From: CAZVEE01 sp964625525
GTDB taxonomy: Bacteria > Pseudomonadota > Alphaproteobacteria > JAJFIK01
Assembly: GCA_964625525.1 (NCBI GenBank)
Contig: CAZVEE010000032.1
Span: forward strand, 1-37,962
DNA length: 37,962 nucleotides
Reading direction: 5' to 3'
Position 1 is the stretch's first letter; the number at the start of each line of letters is the position of its first letter. Shown here one piece after another: positions 24,005 to 32,163 of this stretch. The notes beneath the pieces were generated by a model. It saw only the letters and a program-made list of their open reading frames with translations. It was not told where the DNA came from and did not search any database. Made by a program: the position numbers and the translations under genes.

Positions 24005-24623
24005 CGGGCTGGAGGCGCTGTTGGCGCGCATCCGAGCCTGCCGTGTGTGCCGGGACACGCCCGTGCGTGTTCCGCTGCCGCATGAGCCCAATCCGATCAT
24101 CCGAGCCCGTCGGAGCGCGCGCATCTGCATTGCCGGGCAGGCGCCGGGAACCCGAGTGCATGCCTCGTCCATTCCGTTCAATGATCCGTCTGGGGATCGC
24201 CTGCGTGACTGGATGGGGGTGAGCCGGGAGGAATTTTACGACGAGAACCGCATCGCCATCGTGCCCATGGGGTTTTGTTTTCCCGGACTCGATGCCAAAG
24301 GCGGGGACAAGCCGCCGCGCCGGGAATGCCCGCCTTTATGGCGAGCGCAGGTCTTCGCGCACTTGCCGCAGGTGGATTTGCTGATTCTGGTGGGATCCTA
24401 TGCCCAGCGCTGGCATCTGGGCACCAAGGAGAGCCTCACCGACACGGTGGCCGCCTGGCGGCAGGTGACGCCGTCCGCCTTGCCGCTGCCGCATCCGTCC
24501 TGGCGCAATAATGCCTGGCTGAAGCGCCATCCCTGGTTTGAGTCGGACGTGCTACCGTATTTGCGAAAGCGGGTGAGGGCGCTGTTAGACGGGGGCGCGC
24601 CGAGGCGAGTGCAGGGGGGATAA
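23997..24623 (+). CDS. Uracil-DNA glycosylase family protein
   Basis: 208 aa. The substrate-recognition motif is GQAPGTRVHASSIPFNDPSGDRL and the C-terminal motif is LPHPSWRNNAWLKRHPWF, both characteristic of a uracil-DNA glycosylase-like family common in proteobacteria. The four-cysteine cluster of UDG families 4 and 5 is incomplete, with only C-x2-C near the N-terminus (CRVCRD), so an iron-sulfur cluster is doubtful. Family members may excise damaged bases, but many have no shown activity. The start overlaps the DUF3253 stop by eight bases. Confidence 0.85.
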   Translation: MTDGLEALLARIRACRVCRDTPVRVPLPHEPNPIIRARRSARICIAGQAPGTRVHASSIPFNDPSGDRLRDWMGVSREEFYDENRIAIVPMGFCFPGLDAKGGDKPPRRECPPLWRAQVFAHLPQVDLLILVGSYAQRWHLGTKESLTDTVAAWRQVTPSALPLPHPSWRNNAWLKRHPWFESDVLPYLRKRVRALLDGGAPRRVQGG

Positions 24624-24625
24624 TC

Positions 24626-25636
24626 ATGAAGCTGAGTATCGGGCTGTTGCTGCTGGTGGCGGCGGCATGGGTGCTGGCGGCGTGCGTGCCGCGCGTGCAG
24701 GCACCGGGGCCGGCCGCGCTGGAGCCGGTCGCAGCCGAGCTGGCCGATGCGCGGTTGCGCCTGCCGGATGGCATGCAGTTGCCGGTGACCACATGGGCCG
24801 CGGACGAGCCGCGCGCTGTGCTGATCGCCGTTCATGGCATGAACGGGTATGCGGAGGATTTCGCCCTGCCGGCCGCGTGGTTCGCGCGCGAGGCCGCTAT
24901 TACGACTTATGCCTATGATCAGCGCGGGTTCGGCCGCGCCCCCCAACGGGGCTTATGGGCGGGTGATCAGCGCATGGTGGACGACTTGGCTCAGATGGTG
25001 GGACAAGTGCGGGCGCGCCATGCGGGTCTGCCGGTCTTCGTCCTGGGCGGCAGCATGGGCGGGGCCGTCGTCATGAGCGCAGCGGCCGATCAACCGCTTG
25101 GCGTCGATGGTCTCATCTTGGTGGCGCCGGCGGTGTGGGGCTGGTCCGCGCAGCCGTTCCAGAACCGCGCGGCGCTATGGGTGATGGCGCATCTGTTGCC
25201 CTGGACCACGTTCAGTGGGGGTGGCCTCGATATCATGCCGACGGACAATATCGAGGTTCTGCGCGCCATGTCCCGCGATCCGCTGTTGATCCGTGAGACC
25301 CGTGTTGACGCGATTTATGGCCTCGTGGAGTTGATGGAACGAGCGGCCGGCGCGGCCGATCAGGTGCGCGGTCCCGTGCTGCTGCTGTATGGCGAGAAGG
25401 ACGAAATCATCCCGCGCGGCCCTGTGGAAGCCGCCGCCCGGCGCCTATGCGCGGGTGCGGACACACAGGTGGCGATCTATGCGGACGGCTGGCACATGCT
25501 GCTGCGTGACTTGCAGGCCGATACTGTGCGCGGCGATATCGCGGCCTGGATGATGGCGCCGGGCGAGCCGCTGCCCTCGCAAAGCGTCGAGCCGCCCCTC
25601 TCCGATCCCGGGGCGCATCTGTGCGCGCCTGACTAA
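24626..25636 (+). CDS. Lipoprotein alpha/beta hydrolase, monoacylglycerol-lipase-like
   Basis: 336 aa starting two bases after the glycosylase stop. The signal sequence ends in the lipobox LAAC with C20, so it is probably a membrane-anchored lipoprotein. The hydrolase core has VLIAVHGMNGYAEDF, YDQRGFGRAP, nucleophile S143 in G-G-S-M-G-G, D259 in GEKDEIIP and H290 in GWHMLL, which make a complete triad. The layout matches lysophospholipase/monoacylglycerol lipase relatives. It would release fatty acids in the periplasm or at the envelope, which fits the acyl-CoA genes nearby. A bidirectional terminator follows. Confidence 0.88.
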   Translation: MKLSIGLLLLVAAAWVLAACVPRVQAPGPAALEPVAAELADARLRLPDGMQLPVTTWAADEPRAVLIAVHGMNGYAEDFALPAAWFAREAAITTYAYDQRGFGRAPQRGLWAGDQRMVDDLAQMVGQVRARHAGLPVFVLGGSMGGAVVMSAAADQPLGVDGLILVAPAVWGWSAQPFQNRAALWVMAHLLPWTTFSGGGLDIMPTDNIEVLRAMSRDPLLIRETRVDAIYGLVELMERAAGAADQVRGPVLLLYGEKDEIIPRGPVEAAARRLCAGADTQVAIYADGWHMLLRDLQADTVRGDIAAWMMAPGEPLPSQSVEPPLSDPGAHLCAPD

Positions 25637-25685
25637 CGCGCCCTCTGGCGCGCCAGCCGGCCCACCAAACTGGCCGGCCCACCAA

Positions 25686-25717
25686 AAAAGGCCACCTCGG
25701 GTTTGAGGCGGCCTTTT
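25686..25717. terminator. Bidirectional terminator between convergent genes
   Basis: AAAAGGCC (25686-25693) pairs with GGCCTTTT (25710-25717), and CCTC with GAGG inside it. The A run on one side and T run on the other serve both the hydrolase gene (plus strand, ends 25636) and the desaturase gene (minus strand, ends 25738). Confidence 0.85.
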
Positions 25718-25737
25718 GATGTCCCTCTGACAGGGCG

Positions 25738-26781
25738 TTAGACGCTGCTGTCCCGCCGGGCAATGACCCCTTCATTCAGCGGGGCCGCCGCGCCTGCGGA
25801 CAACAGGCCTTGCCCTTCACTCTGCGCGGTATCTTGTTTTTCGTGCTCGTGCAGGGCCTCTTCCCCTTGTTCCCAGCGGATCATCGCACGTTGCCAAGAT
25901 ACGGGCAGAACCGGATAGACCATCTGTAGAGCCCAGCTCTTGGGATGTGCTTCCGGGATGCCGTAGCTTTTGGGATAGCTTGCATCATCCGGGTAATAGG
26001 CCGTGCCGAACAGCACATCCCAGAATGCGAAGGTGAGGCCGTGATTGACGTTGTGCACTTCATAGGCGTGGTGCCAGTGGTGGAAGCGCGGCGTGGCGAT
26101 GATCCAGCGCAGCGGCCACAGGATCCGGCCCAGCAGGCTGTCACGATCCAGGCGAATATTGGCGTGCTGGAAGTATCCCCAGAAAGAGAAGATGAGGAAC
26201 ACCCAGAAATAAGCCGAAATCGAGAAGCCCAGCGCCAGCACCATACCGTCCGCCGCAATCTTGCGTGACGTCACGTCAAACGGGTGCACCCGGTTCGTGG
26301 CCAAGATATCCATCTGGCGCGGCGAGTGGTGGCAGGCGTGGATGCGCCACAGAAAGGGGACCTCATGCATGGCCCGGTGCATCCAGTAGCGGATGAAATC
26401 AGCGACCAGCAGGGCCTGGATGACCTGTAGCCAGGTGGGCTGAGAGCGGATGGCGGCGCGAATACCCTCAAGCGGCAGATAGGCTTCAATCAGCACATAG
26501 AGGAAGCCCACACCCACCGCGAGAGTGAGATATTTGAAAATCACATTCGTCACGAAGTGATGGGCAATATCGGTCCAGAAGCCCTCGCGATAGAAGCTTT
26601 TGCCACGGCGCAGCGGCATCAACAGCTCAAAGGGCGTGATGATGATGAAGGCCACGGCGAGGATCTTCGCCATGCCGAAGAAATCGCGCCAGAGGGATTC
26701 CTCCCCAAACAGGCTGCGAATGCTCACATTCAGGCTCCAGCCATACGCGGCCAGCTCCTTTAACGCGTCAATCAGATCCAT
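25738..26781 (-). CDS. Sterol desaturase/fatty acid hydroxylase family membrane protein
   Basis: 347 aa with four or more membrane helices. The di-iron histidine motifs are in place: H135-RAM-H139, H148-AC-HH152, QH206 and HH-W-HH (234-238). Members use oxygen to hydroxylate or desaturate lipids, sterols or carotenoids at the membrane. The last 50 residues are polar and variable. No sterol-synthesis genes are nearby, so a lipid hydroxylase is more likely than a true sterol enzyme. It is divergent from the gene at 27079 and ends at a shared terminator. Confidence 0.9.
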   Translation of the reverse strand: MDLIDALKELAAYGWSLNVSIRSLFGEESLWRDFFGMAKILAVAFIIITPFELLMPLRRGKSFYREGFWTDIAHHFVTNVIFKYLTLAVGVGFLYVLIEAYLPLEGIRAAIRSQPTWLQVIQALLVADFIRYWMHRAMHEVPFLWRIHACHHSPRQMDILATNRVHPFDVTSRKIAADGMVLALGFSISAYFWVFLIFSFWGYFQHANIRLDRDSLLGRILWPLRWIIATPRFHHWHHAYEVHNVNHGLTFAFWDVLFGTAYYPDDASYPKSYGIPEAHPKSWALQMVYPVLPVSWQRAMIRWEQGEEALHEHEKQDTAQSEGQGLLSAGAAAPLNEGVIARRDSSV

Positions 26782-27078
26782 AGCAACCCCCAGTACCTCA
26801 CCCTCGTTCCGCTATGTTTTGAATTGGCACGGAACTGCTCTTTTCTACGCGTAAGCCAAAGCCGCCATGCAAGCAAGACCGCAAAAAGGAGTACCAAGGA
26901 TCTGAGTGTCGCACCTCTGCCGTGTGAGGCTTCTTGCGGGGCGTGTAAATAGGCGCTTCGTGCGCCAGTATATGGGCTTTTTCGCGGACTTAACCGAATT
27001 GGCAAGGCGAGGCCTTTGGCAGAGGATGGACCCCCATCTTCCATCCCCGTTGACGGTCGAAGAATGGAGTTGGCGACC
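26782..27078. other. Divergent intergenic region with no recognised feature
   Basis: 297 bases between two divergent genes, so it should contain both promoters. An AT-richer stretch lies near 26935-27000, but no convincing paired hexamers or operator palindrome stand out. Short frames on both strands look accidental. Confidence 0.5.
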
Positions 27079-27573
27079 ATGACCCTTGATGACATCCGGG
27101 CCTTTCTGGACACGCTTGAAGCCTCGGGCCTGGTTCGGGTCCCCCTGCAGTGGGGCATTACGGAGAGCGCGCTGTTGCGGGATGTACCGGGCGGGGCGGT
27201 GCGCCGGATCGAAGGATCGGATACCGACACCGTGTTGACCGAGTATCACCTGGCCGATGGCAGCCCGTTATGGCGTGTCCATCTGCGCGGGCCCGACGAC
27301 CGGGACGGCGTGGCCTGGTTCACAAATGACTTTATGATGGGGCCACCCGCTGTGCGAGACCGCGCCGAGGCCATTGAGGCATGGCTGCGGGCCAATCCAG
27401 ATGCATATGATCTCTTTGTGCCCATCCTCTGGTCGGCGGCACCAGACGCGGCGCGCGAGGCCAAGCAATGGCTGAGTGACAATCGCGCCCGCTGGGACGC
27501 TTCTCCGCTCGCCCCCATGTACCGTGATCTGGAGGCGAAAATCCGCGCGGTCCTGGACGAGGCGGGATCGTGA
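27079..27573 (+). CDS. Acidic protein of unknown function
   Basis: 164 aa starting MTLDDIRAFLDTLEASGLV, with a GGAG site nine bases upstream (27066-27069); the ATG at 27064 has no such site. The protein is soluble and acidic, with a strand-rich centre (RRIEGSDTDTVLTEYHLADG, and LWRVHLRGPDDRDGVAWF) and a helical C-terminal half containing KQWLSDNRARWDAS. I do not recognise a family. It lies 126 bases before the AraC-type gene on the same strand; a functional link is not shown. Confidence 0.65.
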   Translation: MTLDDIRAFLDTLEASGLVRVPLQWGITESALLRDVPGGAVRRIEGSDTDTVLTEYHLADGSPLWRVHLRGPDDRDGVAWFTNDFMMGPPAVRDRAEAIEAWLRANPDAYDLFVPILWSAAPDAAREAKQWLSDNRARWDASPLAPMYRDLEAKIRAVLDEAGS

Positions 27574-27699
27574 CCTCCTGGCTGTCTTCAACGGCGACTG
27601 TGAAATGGGTTTGATCCGTCCCTGCTTTGTTGTGAAGTTCCGCCCGGTCCGGACTAATGCTGCGCGCGGGATCGAATTGATCCTCTGGAAGCGGATCAC

Positions 27700-28098
27700 A
27701 TGATCCGGGCCTTGCTGACGCGTATGGTGTGCCGGGTGTTCGGGGGACGTTATCCGCGTCTCACGCATCTTCATCTGTCTACGGCACAAATGCGAGGTGT
27801 GACGGAGTATATGGACGCGCATCTGGCGGACCGGTTGCGCATCGCCGATCTGGCGGCGGTGTGCGGGGTCAGTGCCTTTCATTTCATCCGGGCGTTTAAG
27901 GCCACGGCCGGTTTGACGCCTCACCAATACCTCACCGCCCGCCGGATTGAACGTGCGCAGGCCCTGCTGCGGGGCGGATGCACAACCGTGAAGGCCGCGG
28001 CCGCCTCGGTGGGGTACGGCAGCCCCCCGCATTTCCGAACGGCCTTCCGCCGGTATCTGGGCAGTGATCCCTCCATGGCGATACCGGGGCGCGCGTGA
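27700..28098 (+). CDS. Short AraC-family transcriptional regulator (DNA-binding domain only)
   Basis: 132 aa. Residues 35-130 hold the two helix-turn-helix units of AraC proteins: MDAHLADRLRIADLAAVCGVSAFHFIRAFKA, given here only as the first unit's region, and the second unit with VGYGSPPHFRTAFRRYLG. The usual GxTPHQYL linker is present (GLTPHQYLTARR). There is no ligand-binding domain, only a 30-residue basic lead-in, so it is either a stand-alone SoxS-like regulator or a truncated one. The end of the DNA-binding part (GSDPSMAIPGRA) is normal. It sits beside an IS remnant. Confidence 0.85.
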   Translation: MIRALLTRMVCRVFGGRYPRLTHLHLSTAQMRGVTEYMDAHLADRLRIADLAAVCGVSAFHFIRAFKATAGLTPHQYLTARRIERAQALLRGGCTTVKAAAASVGYGSPPHFRTAFRRYLGSDPSMAIPGRA

Positions 28099-28166
28099 AC
28101 TGAGGCTCGATCTGCACGGGGGAATCGTGAACCGCCTCGGGTTTGCCGGAGGCTGTTTAGTTTAAG

Positions 28167-28379
28167 TCACACCACCATGGCGCAGGTCTTCTGATATTGG
28201 AAGTATCGTTGCTCGGCCTCGGCAGGCGGGCCATATCCAATCGGGCCGAGAAGCCGTCGGTGATTGTACCAGTCCACCCATGCCAGGGTCGCGAACTTGA
28301 CCGCCTCGAAAGAGCACCACGGTCCGCGCCGGTGGATCACCTCGACCTCGTAGAGGCCATTGATGGTCTCGGCGAGGAT
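28167..28379 (-). pseudogene. IS3-family transposase remnant, C-terminal end
   Basis: The minus-strand frame reads ILAETINGLYEVEVIHRRG, then SFEAVKFATLAWVDWYNHRRLLGPIGYGPP and stops at 28167. This is the C-terminal end of an IS3-type DDE transposase (OrfB), including the WVDWYNHRRL block near the catalytic Glu. Homology stops abruptly near 28379, and an in-frame stop lies at 28395, so the rest is missing. It lies 147 bases from the tRNA-Val gene. Confidence 0.85.
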
Positions 28380-28525
28380 GCGGCGCCAGATGCGTCATGC
28401 GCGCTGATCGCTCAGCCCATGTAAGGGGCGAGACTGATGAAATGGCTGGTTCAGGTGATTGCGAGGCCAACACCGGCGGTCCCTAAAACCTGCGGCGTCG
28501 GAAAATCGCTCAGTCATTGAAAAGA

Positions 28526-28600
28526 TGGTGGGCATGGCTGGGATTGAACCAGCGACCCCTGCCGTGTGAAGACAGTGCTCTCCCACTGAGCTACATGCCC
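28526..28600 (-). tRNA. tRNA-Val (CAC)
   Basis: A complete 75-nt cloverleaf on the minus strand: acceptor GGGCATG/CATGCCC, D-arm GCTC...GAGC, anticodon stem CTGTC/GGCAG with loop TTCACAC (anticodon CAC), T-arm GCTGG-TTCAATC-CCAGC, and an encoded 3' CCA (28528-28526). Confidence 0.97.
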
Positions 28601-28656
28601 GGTCCGATGGCCCGGAAGTGCGGGAGGGGGAGAGTTACCCTCCCGGGGCCGGGGCG

Positions 28657-29343
28657 TCAAGAGGGGGTGAGAAGTGCGCGCGCGGTGTCGTAAAGCTCAT
28701 CGTAATGCGCGATCAGAGCGTCGGCGCCCATGGCCTCAAGCGCCGCGTCCGCATAGCCAAAGCGCACCACCACCACTGGAATGCCCGCCGCCTTGGCGGC
28801 GCCCACATCCACGGTGGTGTCGCCGATCATCAGCCCGCGGTCTGGCGCCCGGCCGGCACGAATCGCGGCCTCGCGCACGGGCATGCCCGAGGGCTTGCGC
28901 TCGGCGGTGGTGTCGCGGCCGATAATGGCGTCAAAGCGAGCGGTCAGGCCGAGCGCGTCCAAGAGCTGGCGCGACAGACCTTCTTGCTTATTCGTGCAGA
29001 TGGCGATCGCCGCGCCGTCGCTGCGCAGGCGCTCAATAGCGTCGAGGACGCCCGGAAAGGGCTGGCTGTCATCGGCGATATGAGCGCTGTAGTGCTCCAG
29101 GAACACCGCCACCAGCGCCTCCAGCCGCGCCGCCGTCACCGGCCCCCCCGTGTGCGCCAAGCCCCGCTCAATGAGGGCCCGCGCGCCTTTGCCCACCAGC
29201 GGGCGCAAGTCGGCCACCGAGATTGGCGGCCGGCCCTCGGCGGCAAGCGCCACATTGGCGGCTTGGGCCAGGTCGGGCGCGGTGTCAATCAAGGTGCCAT
29301 CCAGGTCGAAAATAATGGTGGCATCGGCGAAGGGCACAGACAT
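28657..29343 (-). CDS. gph: Phosphoglycolate phosphatase (HAD superfamily)
   Basis: 228 aa from the ATG at 29343 with a GGAG site; the frame continues upstream but lacks homology there. HAD motifs are in order: FDLDGTLIDTAPD (nucleophile and acid Asp), the cap domain beginning after it, ICTNKQ for motif 2, KPSGMPV for motif 3 and MIGDTTVDVGAAKAAG for motif 4. It dephosphorylates 2-phosphoglycolate, a product of DNA repair or photorespiration-like oxygenation. It is divergent from glmU, a neighbour pair I recall from other alphaproteobacteria. Confidence 0.9.
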   Translation of the reverse strand: MSVPFADATIIFDLDGTLIDTAPDLAQAANVALAAEGRPPISVADLRPLVGKGARALIERGLAHTGGPVTAARLEALVAVFLEHYSAHIADDSQPFPGVLDAIERLRSDGAAIAICTNKQEGLSRQLLDALGLTARFDAIIGRDTTAERKPSGMPVREAAIRAGRAPDRGLMIGDTTVDVGAAKAAGIPVVVVRFGYADAALEAMGADALIAHYDELYDTARALLTPS

Positions 29344-29524
29344 GGCGGCTCCTTGGAGGCGAAATGAGGGGGCGCGCCAGGGATTTAGCGCTGTTTTGCG
29401 AAGATTGCACGCAGGGCGGCGAATCCGGCTTTCTGCGATGAAAAAACCATCCACACCACCGGGCCGCTGTGACAAGGTGCGGCCAACCGGTGATTTGTCC
29501 CTCCTGTTCTGGCTGGAGAAGCCC

Positions 29525-30952
29525 ATGGAGCCCAACGACCTGCCTTCCTCTGCCGCCCCGTCGATGTCCTCGTCGAAGGCCCCTGACTATGACCGCGCGG
29601 GCCTGGCCTGTGTGGTGCTGGCGGCGGGCAAGGGCACGCGCATGAAGTCCGCCAAGTCCAAAGTCCTGCATGAGATCGGCGGGCGCCCCATGCTGCATCA
29701 CGTTCTGGCCGTATGCGAGGCCCTGGACCCGGCGGTGATCGTGCCGGTGGTGGGGGCGGAAGGCGCCGCGGTGGCGGCCGCCGCCCAAGCCTTTTCCGAC
29801 CGCTGCGCCATCGCAGTGCAAGATCCCCCGCTTGGCACGGGCCATGCGGTGGGAGCCACCCGCGATATCCTGGACGGCCAAAGCGGTGATGTGCTGGTGC
29901 TATGCGCGGACACCCCGCTGATCCGCACCGATACGCTGGCGCGCATGCGCGCTGCGCGGGCCGAAGGCGCGAGCGTGGTGGTGCTTGGTTTCATGCCTGA
30001 TGATCCGGGGGCCTATGGCCGCCTGATCACCGCCGCGGACGGCACGCTCGAAGCCATTGTCGAGGCCAAGGACGCGACGCCGGAGCAATTGGCCGTGCCG
30101 CTGTGCAATGCGGGCGTCATGTGCATCGACGGGGCCAAGCTGTTCGATCTGTTGGCGGATGTCTCGAACCGCAATGCCAAGGGCGAGTACTATCTCACAG
30201 ATATCGTCGCCATCGCGCGCAAGCGCGGTCTGACTTGTGCCGTGGTGGAAGGCGATCCGAACGAGGTGCTGGGCGTCAATGCCCGCGATGAGCTGGCGCA
30301 TGCCGAAGCCATTTTCCAGACCCGCCGGCGCGCCGAGGCCATGGCCGGCGGCGCCACGTTGCTCGATCCGTTCACGGTCTATTTCGCCTGGGACACCCAG
30401 ATCGGTCGCGACGTGGAGATTGGCCAGAATGTGGTGTTCGGTCCGGGTGTGGTGATCGGCGACGGCGTGACCATCCGCGCCTTCAGCCATATTGAGGGCG
30501 CGCGCGTTGAGACCGGCGCGGTGGTCGGCCCCTATGCGCGCCTGCGCCCTGGTGCCGATATTGGGGCCAATGCCCGCATCGGGAATTTCGTCGAGATCAA
30601 GAAGGCTCAGATCGGCGAGGGCGCTAAGGTCAATCACCTGACTTACATGGGCGACGCGGTCGTTGGTCCGCATTCGAATATTGGCGCTGGGACCATTACC
30701 TGTAACTATGACGGCTTTGACAAATATGTGACTGAGATCGGCGCGGGCGCTTTTGTCGGCACCAATTCCTCGCTGGTGGCGCCGGTGCGTATCGGCGATG
30801 GTGCCTTCACGGGGGCGGGCAGCGTCATCACCAAGGATGTGGCCCCGAACGCGCTTGGTGTCACTCGCGCGGCCCAGCGAGAGGTCGATCAGTGGGCGGC
30901 CCGTTTCCGGGCCCGTAAACTGGAAGCGCGCAGCGCTCCGAAACCGGAGTAA
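29525..30952 (+). CDS. glmU: Bifunctional UDP-N-acetylglucosamine pyrophosphorylase/glucosamine-1-phosphate acetyltransferase
   Basis: 475 aa from the ATG at 29525 with a GGAG site. The N-terminal uridylyltransferase domain has VVLAAGKGTRMKSAKSKVLH from about residue 30 and VLCADTPLI. The C-terminal left-handed beta-helix has the hexapeptide repeats (IGQNVVFGPGVVIGDG) and the acetyltransferase signature NHLTYMGDAVVG with TITCNYDG. It makes UDP-GlcNAc for peptidoglycan and lipopolysaccharide. A 25-residue Ser/Pro-rich lead precedes the first domain. The gene is complete, ends EARSAPKPE and is followed 14 bases later by rusA-like coding sequence, not by the glmS gene often found there. Confidence 0.96.
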   Translation: MEPNDLPSSAAPSMSSSKAPDYDRAGLACVVLAAGKGTRMKSAKSKVLHEIGGRPMLHHVLAVCEALDPAVIVPVVGAEGAAVAAAAQAFSDRCAIAVQDPPLGTGHAVGATRDILDGQSGDVLVLCADTPLIRTDTLARMRAARAEGASVVVLGFMPDDPGAYGRLITAADGTLEAIVEAKDATPEQLAVPLCNAGVMCIDGAKLFDLLADVSNRNAKGEYYLTDIVAIARKRGLTCAVVEGDPNEVLGVNARDELAHAEAIFQTRRRAEAMAGGATLLDPFTVYFAWDTQIGRDVEIGQNVVFGPGVVIGDGVTIRAFSHIEGARVETGAVVGPYARLRPGADIGANARIGNFVEIKKAQIGEGAKVNHLTYMGDAVVGPHSNIGAGTITCNYDGFDKYVTEIGAGAFVGTNSSLVAPVRIGDGAFTGAGSVITKDVAPNALGVTRAAQREVDQWAARFRARKLEARSAPKPE

Positions 30953-30966
30953 ATGCGGGAAAACCT

Positions 30967-31452
30967 ATGCACGGTACGGCGCAGACAGGGCAAAACGGCA
31001 GGGCAGGGGGCTCGGCACGGGCCGCGGCCACCTTTGAGGCCATTGTCGAAGGCATCCCCGTCTCCGGCAATAATGAGCGGCGCGCGGCTCGGGTCTGGAA
31101 ACAGATGGTGGCGGAGGCCGCCGCTCCTTTTGTCGGCACCTGGCGCTTTCGGGAGCGGGGGGAATTGTCCGCCCTCATGGTGCTGTTTCATACCGGCTCC
31201 AAGCATTGCGACACGGACAATATTCCGAAACACGTGCTCGATGCCTTGCAAGGCCTTGTCTATGCCAATGATCGTCAGATCTCTCAGGTCGTGGTGCGCC
31301 AGACCCGTCAGCATGCGGGCTTTGTCGTAACGGATCCGCCGCCGCTGGTGGCGGCGCGGCTGGGGGAGATATCGGATTTTCTTTATGTGCGGATCGCGGA
31401 CGGACCGGTCCACGGGATTATGCCGCCTGAAGGCGTGTTGGTCTCGAGTTAA
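30967..31452 (+). CDS. RusA-family Holliday junction resolvase
   Basis: 161 aa. The central KHCDTDNIPKHVLDALQGLVYANDRQI matches the RusA active-site region: D82, D84 and N85 correspond to the D-x-D-N of the E. coli enzyme, K88 and D92 follow, and D102 is the third catalytic Asp. The family cuts four-way DNA junctions as a dimer with Mg2+ and is usually carried by prophages. Here no other phage gene is seen; it is wedged between glmU and an uncharacterised nuclease-like gene, 14 and 12 bases apart. The C-terminal 30 residues are extra compared with the E. coli protein. Confidence 0.85.
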   Translation: MHGTAQTGQNGRAGGSARAAATFEAIVEGIPVSGNNERRAARVWKQMVAEAAAPFVGTWRFRERGELSALMVLFHTGSKHCDTDNIPKHVLDALQGLVYANDRQISQVVVRQTRQHAGFVVTDPPPLVAARLGEISDFLYVRIADGPVHGIMPPEGVLVSS

Positions 31453-31464
31453 GGAGGGACAGCC

Positions 31465-32163
31465 ATGAACGCCATCAACGAGACCGACGTGTTGGCGCGC
31501 CTGCGCAAAGAACTGAGCGCGCAGGGCTACACGGTGGAAGTCCGCCCACGCATGGCCGTGGACGAGGCGGGCGTCTCTTTGGCGCCGGATCTGCTGGCCC
31601 GCAAGGGCGGTGAGACGGTTTTGGTCGGCGTGAAGGGGTTGCGCTCAGGCCCCGAGGACAGCACCCGGCTCGCACGGCTCGCCGAGGTGGCGCGCGACCA
31701 CGAGGGCTGGTCCTTCCGTCTGGTCCTCGCAGAGGCACGCGATCAGGCGCCCCACGCGTTGCCACTTGCGGTCGACTTGCGCGACCGCCTGGCCGATGCG
31801 CGCCGGCTCTTTCGCAAAGGGGACGCGGCGCCAGCCTATTTGTTCCTGTGGTCCGTTTTTACGGCCGCCGCCTCGCGCCGGCTCCTCGCTTTCGGAATTG
31901 CCCAGGCCCATCGGGATGAACCCAGTGCCCTGGTCCGCTCTCTGATCGCCCATGGGCTGGCGGCGCAAGAGGATCTGGCGTGGCTGGCACCGGCCGCTGA
32001 TCTGCAAACGGATCTTGCCGCCGGTCATGTGGACCTGGAGATCCCACGCGAGCTGTTCGACCGCCTCAGCGCCCATGCCAACGCCCTCACGCAAGGGCGC
32101 CAGGGCGAATTGGGCGGCCATTCCGGCCCACAGGGTTTGGGTCTTGATGCCGGGGGGCGATGA
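31465..32163 (+). CDS. Degenerate PD-(D/E)xK-like (REase_AHJR-type) protein
   Basis: 232 aa with an AAGGAGG site. The N-terminal 90 residues resemble restriction-endonuclease-fold domains: an LRKELSAQGYTVEVRP helix-strand, then APDLLARKGGETVLVGVKG. D42 and K57 fit the catalytic PD...xK pattern, but the acidic residue before the Lys is G55 instead of Glu, so cutting activity is doubtful. The C-terminal half is helical (LFRKGDAAPAYLFLWSVFTAAASRRLL) and resembles a HEPN-like or uncharacterised helical bundle. Its TGA overlaps the rpiA start by four bases (32160-32163), giving translational coupling. The family label is from memory and tentative. Confidence 0.55.
   Translation: MNAINETDVLARLRKELSAQGYTVEVRPRMAVDEAGVSLAPDLLARKGGETVLVGVKGLRSGPEDSTRLARLAEVARDHEGWSFRLVLAEARDQAPHALPLAVDLRDRLADARRLFRKGDAAPAYLFLWSVFTAAASRRLLAFGIAQAHRDEPSALVRSLIAHGLAAQEDLAWLAPAADLQTDLAAGHVDLEIPRELFDRLSAHANALTQGRQGELGGHSGPQGLGLDAGGR

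Noticed and set aside
26772..27230. Minus-strand small membrane protein in the divergent spacer
   Set aside because: A hydrophobic patch exists near its end, but most of it lies antisense to the gene at 27079 and it lacks a start with a ribosome-binding site.
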